10,578 bases of DNA from Limiplasma sp964504385 (lineage in GTDB: Bacteria; Bacillota; Clostridia; Christensenellales; Aristaeellaceae): assembly GCA_964504385.1 (NCBI GenBank), contig CAZDEF010000082.1, positions 1-10,578 of the forward strand. Reading direction: 5' to 3'. The notes under the pieces were generated by a model that saw only the letters and a list, made by a program, of their open reading frames with translations, did not search any database and had not been told where the DNA came from. Position numbers and translations under genes: made by a program. Shown here piece after piece: positions 1 through 6,986 of this stretch; the stretch's first letter is position 1; each line of letters opens with the position of its first letter.

Positions 1-83
1 TCCCTTGACTTCCTGCTTGGCTCTTTATGTTACCGATGTTTGACACCCGTACAATGTGTAAAAACAAGTTCGCACGCACATGC

Positions 84-112
84 TTGACTTCCTTCCGTCT
101 ATCCCCTATACT
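84..112 (+). promoter_or_regulatory. Sigma-A-type promoter of the kinase/acetyltransferase pair
   Basis: A TTGACT -35 box (84-89) and a TATACT -10 box (107-112) lie 17 bases apart, close to the vegetative consensus. The predicted transcript starts near 119, giving a leader of about 18 bases. This decides the start of the next gene: an in-frame ATG at 80 lies upstream of the promoter and cannot be used from this transcript, while the ATG at 137 fits. Confidence 0.75.
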
Positions 113-136
113 GGAACAAAGCGAGGCGATCTCACA

Positions 137-1045
137 ATGGCATATGTATGCGGTTGGGATGGAGGCGGCACCAAAACAGAGGTGCTGTGCGTGAATGAAA
201 TGGGCGACGTGCTGGCCAACGAATGCTTCGGGCCGCTGAATATCAACGGCGTGGGGCGCGATGTGGTGGCGCAGTCGGTAAAGGAATGCGTGGCCTTCAT
301 GGCCGGGCTGCCGGGCGGGCTGGAAGGCTGCCGGGCGCTGGTCATCGGCGTGGCGGGCGTGAGCAATGTGGAGGTGAGCGGGTTCATCACCGGCTGCGTG
401 CGCGCCTGCGGCTATCAGGGCAAGCTGGATCTGCAGGGCGATCAGGACATCGCACTGGCCGGTGCGGTAGAGGGCCCCGGCGCGGTGCTGGTGGCCGGTA
501 CGGGATCGGTCTGCTGCGGGCGCGATGCACGCGGCGTGAAGGGCCGTGCGGGTGGACGCGGACACCTGATCGACGATGAAGGCAGCGGCTACGCCATCGG
601 GCGGGATATCCTGTCCGCCGTGGTGCGCGCCGACGACGGCCGCCTGCCGCCCACGGTGCTCACCGGCATGGTGTATGAGCAGCTGGGCGTTGCCAGCATT
701 GCGCAGATCATCACATGGCTGTACACACCGGGAACCGGCAAGAAGGAAGTGGCTGCGCTTGCGCCGCTGCTGTTGCGCGCGCTGGAGGCGGGCGACGCTG
801 CGGCTGCGGCCATTGCCCACAAGGCCGCCGGAGAGCTGGCCCAGCTGGCCTGCGCGCTGTGGCGCACGCTGGCGCTGGACAGAGGCGAGCTGGCGCTGGT
901 GGGCAGCATCCTCACCCGCTGCGGCGTGATCCGCGACGAGGTGAAGGCGCTGTGTCTGGCGCAGCATCCCCATATGGACATTCGCTTTGCACGCGGCACG
1001 CCTGCACAGGGCGCGGCGCAGCTGGCATTGATGATGAAGGAGTGA
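137..1045 (+). CDS. BadF/BadG/BcrA/BcrD-type ATPase, N-acetylglucosamine kinase-like
   Basis: A 302-residue ASKHA-fold kinase, most like the NagK/BadF family that phosphorylates N-acetylglucosamine or a related amino sugar with ATP in the cytoplasm. Visible motifs are phosphate-1 DGGGTKT (8-14), a QGDQD segment with the likely catalytic Asp at 102 or 104, phosphate-2 GTGS (121-124), the DDEGSGYAIGR signature (146-156) typical of this family, and an adenosine-type VGSILTR (255-261). The length fits the family. I chose ATG 137 because a purine-rich GCGAGGCG lies before it and the promoter rules out the ATG at 80. The next gene starts 8 bases after the stop, so the two are co-transcribed. The amino-sugar substrate is inferred from family. 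Sugar specificity cannot be read from the sequence, and other BadF-family roles such as an activator ATPase are less likely because no dehydratase partner is adjacent. Confidence 0.85.
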   Translation: MAYVCGWDGGGTKTEVLCVNEMGDVLANECFGPLNINGVGRDVVAQSVKECVAFMAGLPGGLEGCRALVIGVAGVSNVEVSGFITGCVRACGYQGKLDLQGDQDIALAGAVEGPGAVLVAGTGSVCCGRDARGVKGRAGGRGHLIDDEGSGYAIGRDILSAVVRADDGRLPPTVLTGMVYEQLGVASIAQIITWLYTPGTGKKEVAALAPLLLRALEAGDAAAAAIAHKAAGELAQLACALWRTLALDRGELALVGSILTRCGVIRDEVKALCLAQHPHMDIRFARGTPAQGAAQLALMMKE

Positions 1046-1053
1046 TATTTCAA

Positions 1054-1560
1054 ATGGATATGTTGGTCAACCTGATGAAACTGCCCCCCATGGAGCCGGT
1101 GATCGAGCAGCTGGACGCGCAGGGCATTCACATTCGCCGCCCCATCGCGCCGGACAAGCTGCGCGTGGTGGACTGGGTGCGCGAGCATTCCGGCGTGAGC
1201 GCGGCGGGCGAAATGGACGTGTGCTTCGCGCATTTCCCGCCCAGTTGCTTCATCGCCACGCAGCATGCCCAGATCGTGGGCTATGCCTGCTATGACGCAA
1301 CGGCCAAGGATTTCTTCGGGCCCACCCGCGTGCTGGACGAGCTGCAGGGCAATGGCATCGGCAAGGCGCTGCTGCTCAAGTGTATGTACGCCATGCGCGA
1401 GGAGGGCTATGCCTATGCCATCATCGGCGCTGTAGGCCCGGTGGCGTTCTATGAAAAGTGCGTCGGCGCGATTGCCATCCCGGACTCCGCCCCCAGCGTG
1501 TACAAGGATTTTCTGGTGGCGCTGCAGGAAGGCAGCATGGGCGCGGAAAAGGAAGAGTAA
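1054..1560 (+). CDS. GNAT family N-acetyltransferase
   Basis: A 168-residue single-domain acetyltransferase. The acetyl-CoA pyrophosphate-binding motif A is seen as LQGNGIGKALL (97-107; the Q/RxxGxG/A signature is QGNGIG). It follows a beta strand ending in PTRVLDE and is followed by the motif-B-like GPVAFYEKCVGA (128-139), where Tyr133 could be the usual general acid. A strong SD, AAGGAG, at 1037-1042 overlaps the end of the kinase gene, and the start is 8 bases after that stop, so translation is probably coupled. The acceptor is unknown. Pairing with an amino-sugar kinase suggests a sugar amine or a cell-wall precursor, but that is inference. The gene ends 16 bases before a large terminator hairpin. 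Confidence 0.85.
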   Translation: MDMLVNLMKLPPMEPVIEQLDAQGIHIRRPIAPDKLRVVDWVREHSGVSAAGEMDVCFAHFPPSCFIATQHAQIVGYACYDATAKDFFGPTRVLDELQGNGIGKALLLKCMYAMREEGYAYAIIGAVGPVAFYEKCVGAIAIPDSAPSVYKDFLVALQEGSMGAEKEE

Positions 1561-1576
1561 GCCTTTTGCGCACAAC

Positions 1577-1630
1577 AAACAGCCATCACCCGTCAACCGG
1601 CTGCGGTCGGCGGGTGATGGCTGTTTTGCG
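1577..1630. terminator. Bidirectional terminator between convergent genes
   Basis: A perfect 16-bp stem pairs 1577-1592 with 1611-1626. The 18-base loop can itself form a small ACCG/CGGT hairpin (1596-1599 with 1604-1607). On the plus strand the stem ends in a short T run (TTTT, 1623-1626). On the minus strand it ends in a weaker TTTGTTGTG. The stem starts 16 bases after the acetyltransferase stop and lies 6 bases beyond the dehydratase stop, so it can serve both convergent transcripts. Confidence 0.85.
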
Positions 1631-1632
1631 TC

Positions 1633-3378
1633 TTATTCCAGTTCCAGATAAGCCCCTTTCATGGGCGGGGCAGCGTGCAGGGCAAACAGACGCAGCACGC
1701 CGCGGGGGTATTTGAGGGGGCGGGGCCGCCACGCGGCGCGGCGGCGCGCCAGTACGGCGTCGATCTCCTCCGGGGTGCGGCGCTCGCCCTGTATGCCCAC
1801 AATGGCCAGCCTGCGCGCCGGAATGTCGATCTCGATCAGGTCGTTCTCCTCCACCAGCGCGATCGGGCCGCCGGTCTGCGCCTCCGGGCTGACATGGCCG
1901 ATGACCGGGCCGGTGGACGCGCCTGAAAAGCGGCCGTCCGTGATGAGCGCGATGGAGCGCCCCAGCTCGGGATCGGAGCTGATGGCCTCGGAGGTGTAGA
2001 ACATTTCCGGCATGCCGCTGCCGCGCGGGCCCTCGTAGCGGATGAACACCGCATCACCCGGCTGCACGCGGTGATGCAGCACCGCGTCGATGCAGTCCTC
2101 CTCGTTGTCGAAGGGGCGGGCGCGCAGTACCGCGCGGAACATCTCCTTCGGGCAGGCAGTATGCTTGATGACCGCGCCCTGCGGCGCAAGGTTGCCCTGC
2201 AGCACAGCAATGCTGCCGTCCGTGCCGAGTGGGCGCTCCTTGGGGCGGATGATATCCGCCTTGGTCAGCGCCAGCCCGCAGCGGCGGTCGGCCTGCTGCA
2301 GCATGGCCTCGCAGCGCTCATAGTAGCCGCTGCGCTTCAGCTCGTCCAGATTCTCACCCAGCGTGCGCCCGGTGACGGTTAGCACATCCAGATGCAGCAC
2401 ATCGCGCAATTCCTCCATGATGGCGGGCACGCCGCCCGCATAGCAGAAGAACTCCGCCGGCCATTGGCCGGTGGGGCGGATATCCAGCAGATATTTCGCG
2501 CCCCGGTGCAGACGGTCGAAGTCTGCGCCGTCCAGTGCGATGCCCAGCTCATGCGCGATGGCGGGCAGGTGCAGCAGACAGTTGGTGCTGCCGGAGATGG
2601 CGGCGTGCACCAGAATGGCGTTTTCAAAGCTGCGGGCGGTCACGATATCCGAGGGGCGCAGCCCCTCCCGCGCCAGCGCCACGGCGCGCACGCCGCAGCG
2701 GTAGGCGCAGTCCGCCAGTGCATCGCTTTCGGCGGGCAGCAGGGCGCTGCCGGGCAGCGCCAGCCCCAGCGCTTCCGCCATGATCTGCATGCTGGAGGCC
2801 GTGCCTACAAAGCTGCATGCGCCACAGCCTGGGCAGGCGTTGCGCTTGGCCCATGCCAGCTCCTCCGCGCCGATCTCGCCGCGCTCGCAGCGGGCGCTGT
2901 ACATGCCCAGCTGCTCCAGCGTGAGCAGCCCCGGCCCGGCGTTCATCACGCCGCCGGGCAGCAGCAGGGCCGGACGGTTCACCCGGCACAGCCCCATGAG
3001 CATGGCGGGCATGCCCTTGTCGCAGCTGGACAGGTATACGCCCGCGTCAAAGGGGGTGGCGCTGGCGTGGATCTCGCACAGGGCGGCGATGATCTCGCGG
3101 CTGGCGAGGCTGAAGTTGATGCCGTCCGTGCCTTGGCTTTCGCCGTCGCAGATATCCGTAGCGTGGTACCTTGCGCCGAAGCCGCCCGCATCCGCGATGC
3201 CGCGCCGCACATCCTGCGCCAGCCGCGACAGGTGCACGCTGCCGGGGTGGCTGTCGCCGAACGTGCTTTCCACGATCACCTGCGGCTTGCTCAGATCCTC
3301 CGGCTGCCAGCCGGTGCCGAGGCGCAGCGGATCCATTTCCGGGGCGAGAGAACGCATTTTCTGGCTGATCAGTTCCAT
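1633..3378 (-). CDS. IlvD/Edd family dehydratase (dihydroxy-acid or sugar-acid dehydratase)
   Basis: A 581-residue Fe-S dehydratase of the IlvD/Edd family, whose members convert 2,3-dihydroxy acids or aldonic acids into 2-keto-3-deoxy acids. Visible motifs are DGESQGTDGI (78-87), SSCDKGMPAMLM (117-128; Cys119 is a likely cluster ligand, and Lys121 sits where the modified Mg-binding lysine of this family lies), ACPGCGACSFVGT (181-193), and TDGRFSGASTGPVIGH (480-495) with the catalytic-serine region. The length is normal. Where IlvD-type enzymes usually have Pro-Cys-Asn near residue 46, this one reads HPGSVHL, and it has an extra Cys77 instead. No branched-chain amino-acid genes are near. The gene is last in an operon with surface-glycan genes, so a sugar-acid or unusual hydroxy-acid substrate is as likely as dihydroxy-isovalerate. 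A perfect SD, AAGGAGG (3390-3384), precedes the ATG and overlaps the stop of the upstream gene. Confidence 0.85.
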   Translation of the reverse strand: MELISQKMRSLAPEMDPLRLGTGWQPEDLSKPQVIVESTFGDSHPGSVHLSRLAQDVRRGIADAGGFGARYHATDICDGESQGTDGINFSLASREIIAALCEIHASATPFDAGVYLSSCDKGMPAMLMGLCRVNRPALLLPGGVMNAGPGLLTLEQLGMYSARCERGEIGAEELAWAKRNACPGCGACSFVGTASSMQIMAEALGLALPGSALLPAESDALADCAYRCGVRAVALAREGLRPSDIVTARSFENAILVHAAISGSTNCLLHLPAIAHELGIALDGADFDRLHRGAKYLLDIRPTGQWPAEFFCYAGGVPAIMEELRDVLHLDVLTVTGRTLGENLDELKRSGYYERCEAMLQQADRRCGLALTKADIIRPKERPLGTDGSIAVLQGNLAPQGAVIKHTACPKEMFRAVLRARPFDNEEDCIDAVLHHRVQPGDAVFIRYEGPRGSGMPEMFYTSEAISSDPELGRSIALITDGRFSGASTGPVIGHVSPEAQTGGPIALVEENDLIEIDIPARRLAIVGIQGERRTPEEIDAVLARRRAAWRPRPLKYPRGVLRLFALHAAPPMKGAYLELE

Positions 3379-3388
3379 GGCTGCCTCC

Positions 3389-4339
3389 TTAGCGGGCGGT
3401 GATGACGGGCTGCACGCGTCGGCAGAGCGTCATAACCTGCACGTCGGCGCGCGCGCCGATAGCTTCTCCGCTGTGGATGGCCATTTCCAGCCGGGCAAAA
3501 TCCACGCCCGCTGCGATGGAAAAGCCCACCCCGCCGGAGAAGCGCGGATTGACCTCCAAAAAAGAATATGTGCCGTCGTGCGCGATGAATTCCATGTTCA
3601 CCACGCCCACGATGTCCGCCTCCTGCGCGATGGCGGCGCACACAGCCTCCAGCGGATGGCCGGGGCAGATGCGCACCGTGGTGCCCAGCCCGTTGACCGT
3701 GCGCAGCAGCTCCTCGCGGCACAGGCACTGCACGCCGCCAAAGCGGTCGCGCGCCACGTCCACGGTGAAAACGGAGCCTTCCAGAAAGGGCTGCGCCACA
3801 TAATCATCGCGGCTTTTCAGCGCCGCATGATACGCCTCCAGCGTGCGCACCACGGCCTGCCCCTGCGAGCTGCGGCCGTGCAGCGGCTTGAGCATCAGGG
3901 GAAAGTCCTCCGGCGCGGGCTGCCAGCCGTAGGGGCTGCGGGTGGGAATGGTGCGGCACACGCCGCGCTCATCCAGCATGCGCGCCATGGCCAGCTTGTT
4001 GCGGCACAGTGCGGCGCAGGGTTCATCCGGCGTGCACACGGTGCAGCCCATGGCGGCAAAGCGCGCCTTCTGCGCGCACAGCACGTCCACCTCCACATCC
4101 GTCAGCGGGATGAGAAGATCCACCTTTTCGCGCCGCACCGCTTCCTCCATCTGGGCGAGGTAGGCCGCGCGGTCGGTGACGGGCAATGCCTGAAAAAAGG
4201 CGTTCACCTCGCCAGATGTGCTGTTCCACGACTGGGGATAGAGATCGCAGCCCACCACGCGGTACCCCGCCGCCTGCAGCTGCTGGTTGACCGAGGCCGC
4301 CGAGGCCGAGCCCACAGCGGTCAGCAGAACGGTTTTCAT
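3389..4339 (-). CDS. ATP-grasp domain ligase (CarB/PylC-like)
   Basis: A 316-residue ATP-grasp enzyme. These use ATP to join a carboxylate to an amine or other nucleophile through an acyl-phosphate. The N-terminal region (1-100) looks like a PylC/CarB pre-grasp domain, with a TAVGSAS glycine-rich turn and PLTDVEVDVL. ATP-binding positions include Lys151 in LMLKPLHGRSSQG and Glu187 in QPFLEG. The metal-binding end is seen as NMEFI (Glu250) and FLEVNPRFSGG (Glu262, Asn264). I chose the ATG at 4339 because it overlaps the flippase stop in an ATGA, has AGGAAGAAGGG just upstream, and begins the recognisable fold. The frame stays open further upstream only inside the flippase gene. ATP-grasp genes like this occur in polysaccharide loci and may attach an amino acid or acid to a sugar amine. 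The actual substrates cannot be seen. Confidence 0.85.
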   Translation of the reverse strand: MKTVLLTAVGSASAASVNQQLQAAGYRVVGCDLYPQSWNSTSGEVNAFFQALPVTDRAAYLAQMEEAVRREKVDLLIPLTDVEVDVLCAQKARFAAMGCTVCTPDEPCAALCRNKLAMARMLDERGVCRTIPTRSPYGWQPAPEDFPLMLKPLHGRSSQGQAVVRTLEAYHAALKSRDDYVAQPFLEGSVFTVDVARDRFGGVQCLCREELLRTVNGLGTTVRICPGHPLEAVCAAIAQEADIVGVVNMEFIAHDGTYSFLEVNPRFSGGVGFSIAAGVDFARLEMAIHSGEAIGARADVQVMTLCRRVQPVITAR

Positions 4340-5799
4340 GCTTGTCCCTTCTTCCTGCGCAGGATGGCTGCGCCTGTCTCCAGCAGCCAGCGCGCGCTTT
4401 CCGGCCGGAGCAGCAGCGCCAGCCCGCCGTATACGCCCACGCCCACGCACACCTGCACCGCCAGCAGCGGCAGGGGCGAAAGCGCCAGCCCCCCCGCCAG
4501 CCGCACCGCGCCGAACATGACCAGCGCCATGGCCGCCGAGGGCAGCACGTCCTTCATCTGCTCCAGATAGCCGTACTGCAGCAGCCTGCGGTTGGGCGAA
4601 GCGTTCACCACGGCGCTGAGCAGGGTGCTGATCACCGCGCCCCACGCAATGGCGTACACGCTGCGGAACACCAGCGCCGTCACCGCAAGGATGATGAGCC
4701 CGTAGGTTTTTTTGATGACTTCCAGCTTCAGGAACACATCGCTGCGGCCCATGGCGTTGATGGCCTGCAGGTTGGCCGTGTGGACGGGATAGAACGCAAA
4801 GTCGATGCAGCAGATCTGCAGAAACGGCACGCAGGGCAGCCACTTATCGGTCAGCAGCAGGCGGATGAGCGGCTCCGCCACTGCGGCCAGCCCGACCATC
4901 ATGGGCAGCACCAGAAAGCTGGACGCCATGACCGAGCGGCGCATCATCTGCTTCATGCGGGCCGCATCGTCCTGCTGCTCGCTCAGCACGGGCAGCATCA
5001 CGCTTTGGATGCTGCCGTTCACCGCATTCATCACCAGCTCCGGAAACTGCTTGCCCCGGTTGTAAAAGCCCAGCGTATCGCTGGGGAACTGTTTGCCGAT
5101 CACCGCCGAGCGCAGGTTCTGGTAGCCGGTGTCCAGCAGGCTGGAAGCCAGCAGCTTCCACCCGAAGCGCACCAGTCCCTTCACCCGTGCCCAGCTGAAC
5201 ACGGCGCGCGGCCGCCACCGCACCAGCGCCAGCAGCAGCGCCGCCAGCGCAAACTGATTGGCGAGCTGCTGCCCCACCAGCGCCCAGTAGCCCATGCCGC
5301 CCAGCGCCATGCCCACGCCCACGCAGCCGCTGAGCACCGTGGCCGTCAGGCTGCACAGCATCTGCCGACGGAAGGCCATCTGCCGCGCCACCACCGCGTT
5401 TTCCACCGATACCAGCGCGCCGGGCAGCAGCACCAGCGCCAGCACGCGCAGCGTGCCCTGCAGCTGCGGCATGGCAAAGTAGGCCGCAATGACGGGCGCG
5501 AGGGCAAACAGCAGCGCGTACAGCGCCGCGGCGATGCACAGGCTCACCCAGAACACGCTGGACACATCTGTCTCGTCCACGTCCTTTTTCTGGATGAGCG
5601 CGGTGTTCAGCCCGCTTTGCACAAACACCTGCGACACCGAGATAAACACCGTCAGCATGGTGAGCACGCCGTAGTCGCCCGGCGTGAGCAGCCGCGCCAG
5701 CAGCAGGCTCACCACAAAGGACACGCCCTGCATGCCCACGCTTTCCAGCAGTTTGAACGCAAACGAGGAGGCCGCCTTGCGGCTGCGGCTGTCACTCAT
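4336..5799 (-). CDS. Polysaccharide flippase, Wzx/TuaB-like (MOP superfamily)
   Basis: A 487-residue, strongly hydrophobic membrane protein with roughly 12-14 predicted transmembrane helices, for example 24-38, 44-62, 83-108, 116-135, 150-170, 174-194, 294-316, 365-382 and 419-437. Family signatures are the N-terminal LLARLLTPGDYGVLTMLTVF, then LNTALIQKKDVDETD, and the central LGFYNRGKQFPELVMNAV, all typical of the WzxC/TuaB branch of oligosaccharide flippases that move lipid-linked glycans across the cytoplasmic membrane. It ends with a positively charged RRKKG tail. Its start overlaps the aminotransferase gene by 8 bases, with an AGGTG SD inside that gene, and its stop overlaps the ATP-grasp start in an ATGA. 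This is therefore a tightly coupled operon gene. Confidence 0.88.
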   Translation of the reverse strand: MSDSRSRKAASSFAFKLLESVGMQGVSFVVSLLLARLLTPGDYGVLTMLTVFISVSQVFVQSGLNTALIQKKDVDETDVSSVFWVSLCIAAALYALLFALAPVIAAYFAMPQLQGTLRVLALVLLPGALVSVENAVVARQMAFRRQMLCSLTATVLSGCVGVGMALGGMGYWALVGQQLANQFALAALLLALVRWRPRAVFSWARVKGLVRFGWKLLASSLLDTGYQNLRSAVIGKQFPSDTLGFYNRGKQFPELVMNAVNGSIQSVMLPVLSEQQDDAARMKQMMRRSVMASSFLVLPMMVGLAAVAEPLIRLLLTDKWLPCVPFLQICCIDFAFYPVHTANLQAINAMGRSDVFLKLEVIKKTYGLIILAVTALVFRSVYAIAWGAVISTLLSAVVNASPNRRLLQYGYLEQMKDVLPSAAMALVMFGAVRLAGGLALSPLPLLAVQVCVGVGVYGGLALLLRPESARWLLETGAAILRRKKGQA

Positions 5800-6883
5800 G
5801 GCGCAGCACCTGACGGACGATGCGGCAGATCAGATCCACATCCTCCATCGCCAGATCCGGGTACATGGGCAGTGTGACCACGCCGTCAGCCAGACGGCGC
5901 GCCACGGGCACATCCGCGCCGTGGTACTGGGGATAGCACTCAAAATCCGAAATGAGCGGATAGAAATATTTGCGGGCGTAAATGTCCTGCTGCAGCAGCG
6001 CCGCGCACACAGCGTCGCGCGTTTCGCGGCTGTCAAACACCACGGGGAAGTAGGCGTAGTTGCTCTCCACGCCCTCCTGCGGCTGGGGCAGGGCGATATC
6101 CAGCCCGGTCAGGTTTTGCACATACCGCTCGTGCACCGTGCGTCGCGCCGCGATATCCGCCTGCAGACGGCGCAGATTGCACAGCCCCATCGCGGCCTGA
6201 AATTCGCTCATCTTGGCGTTGCCGCCCACGCTGACCACATCCTCCGGCCCGGTGATGCCGTAGTTGCGCTCCAGCTGCAGGGCGCGGGCCAGCGCATCGC
6301 TGGCGGTGGCTACAGCGCCGCCCTCGATGGTGTTGAACACCTTGGTGGCATGAAAGCTAAACATGCTCATGGCGCCGAAACGCGCGGCGGACACGCCGTT
6401 TTTGGTCACGCCGAAGGCATGCGCCGCATCGTAGATCACCGGCAGACGGTGGCGGTCGGCGATCTGCTGGATCCGCTCCACATCGCACAGGCGGCCGTAG
6501 ACATGCACGGGCAGGATGGCGCAAGTGTTTTCGGTGATGAGCGCCTCCAGCTTGTCCGGATCCAGCGTGCCATCGGCCTTCACATCGCAGAACACGGGGG
6601 TGAGGCCGCAGCGCACGGCGGCGTGCGTGGTGGAGGCAAAGCTGAACGGCGTGGTGATGACCTCGCCCTGCAGCTGCATCGCCCGAAGCGCCGCCTCCAG
6701 CGCCAGATGACCGTTGGTGAACAGCTCCACATGCGGGCTTTGCAGCGTTTCGCGCAGCGCCCCTTCCAGCGCGATATGCTTCGCGCCGTTGTTGGTGAGC
6801 CAGTGGCTGTCCCACAGATCGCGGATCTCCGCGCAGTATTCCTCAAAGTCCGGCATGGACGAACGGGTGACATTGATGCGCAT
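5792..6883 (-). CDS. DegT/DnrJ/EryC1/StrS family aminotransferase
   Basis: A 363-residue PLP-dependent sugar aminotransferase. It probably transfers an amino group from glutamate or glutamine to a nucleotide-linked 4-keto (or 3-keto) sugar. Visible features are an early LTNNGAKHIALE (29-40) seen in nucleotide-sugar 4-aminotransferases, the cofactor-binding Asp152 in YDAAHAFG (151-158), the Schiff-base Lys181 in FSFHATKVFNTIEGG (175-189), and GNAKMSEFQAAMG (221-233). ATG 6883 is chosen because GGAGGAAA lies just upstream and the family N-terminus begins there. An in-frame ATG at 6904 has no SD, and an open frame back to 6967 runs through the promoter and hairpin. It is the first gene of the operon with the flippase, ATP-grasp and dehydratase. 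The exact sugar (such as viosamine, perosamine or Fuc3N type) cannot be decided. Confidence 0.9.
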   Translation of the reverse strand: MRINVTRSSMPDFEEYCAEIRDLWDSHWLTNNGAKHIALEGALRETLQSPHVELFTNGHLALEAALRAMQLQGEVITTPFSFASTTHAAVRCGLTPVFCDVKADGTLDPDKLEALITENTCAILPVHVYGRLCDVERIQQIADRHRLPVIYDAAHAFGVTKNGVSAARFGAMSMFSFHATKVFNTIEGGAVATASDALARALQLERNYGITGPEDVVSVGGNAKMSEFQAAMGLCNLRRLQADIAARRTVHERYVQNLTGLDIALPQPQEGVESNYAYFPVVFDSRETRDAVCAALLQQDIYARKYFYPLISDFECYPQYHGADVPVARRLADGVVTLPMYPDLAMEDVDLICRIVRQVLRHE

Positions 6884-6915
6884 ATACGGTTTCCTCCTGC
6901 CCATGGCACGAAATG

Positions 6916-6940
6916 AAAAAAGAGGGCCACAGACCCTCTT
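6916..6940 (-). terminator. Rho-independent terminator of the PLP enzyme gene
   Basis: On the minus strand a 7-bp stem AAGAGGG/CCCTCTT (6940-6934 with 6926-6920), with a 7-base loop, runs into six T residues (6921-6916). It lies 47 bases after the stop of the upstream gene at 6987 and before the aminotransferase gene, so it should end upstream transcripts. Confidence 0.75.
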
Positions 6941-6969
6941 AGTATACAGCTTTGACGCCAAAAACACAA
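6941..6969 (-). promoter_or_regulatory. Promoter of the aminotransferase-flippase operon
   Basis: On the minus strand a TATACT -10 (6946-6941) stands 17 bases from a weak TTGTGT -35 (6969-6964). The start point would fall near 6934, that is, after nearly all of the first arm of the terminator hairpin. The leader would be about 50 bases to ATG 6883. The good -10, correct spacing and the presence of a terminator between the operon and the gene upstream support this. The -35 matches the consensus at only three positions. Confidence 0.6.
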
Positions 6970-6986
6970 CCTTGGCCGGGCGGCGA

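Noticed and set aside
589..1596. 335-codon open frame on the minus strand
   Set aside because: Shadow of the kinase and acetyltransferase genes. It ends inside the kinase and has no recognisable domain.
2780..4570. 596-codon open frame on the plus strand
   Set aside because: It lies antisense to the dehydratase, ATP-grasp and flippase genes, which have clear family motifs and SDs. Its translation has no motif and is typical GC-rich shadow coding.
4342..5877. 511-codon open frame on the plus strand
   Set aside because: Antisense to the flippase gene. It is full of His, Gln and Arg from reversed Leu and Ala codons, with no SD or motif.
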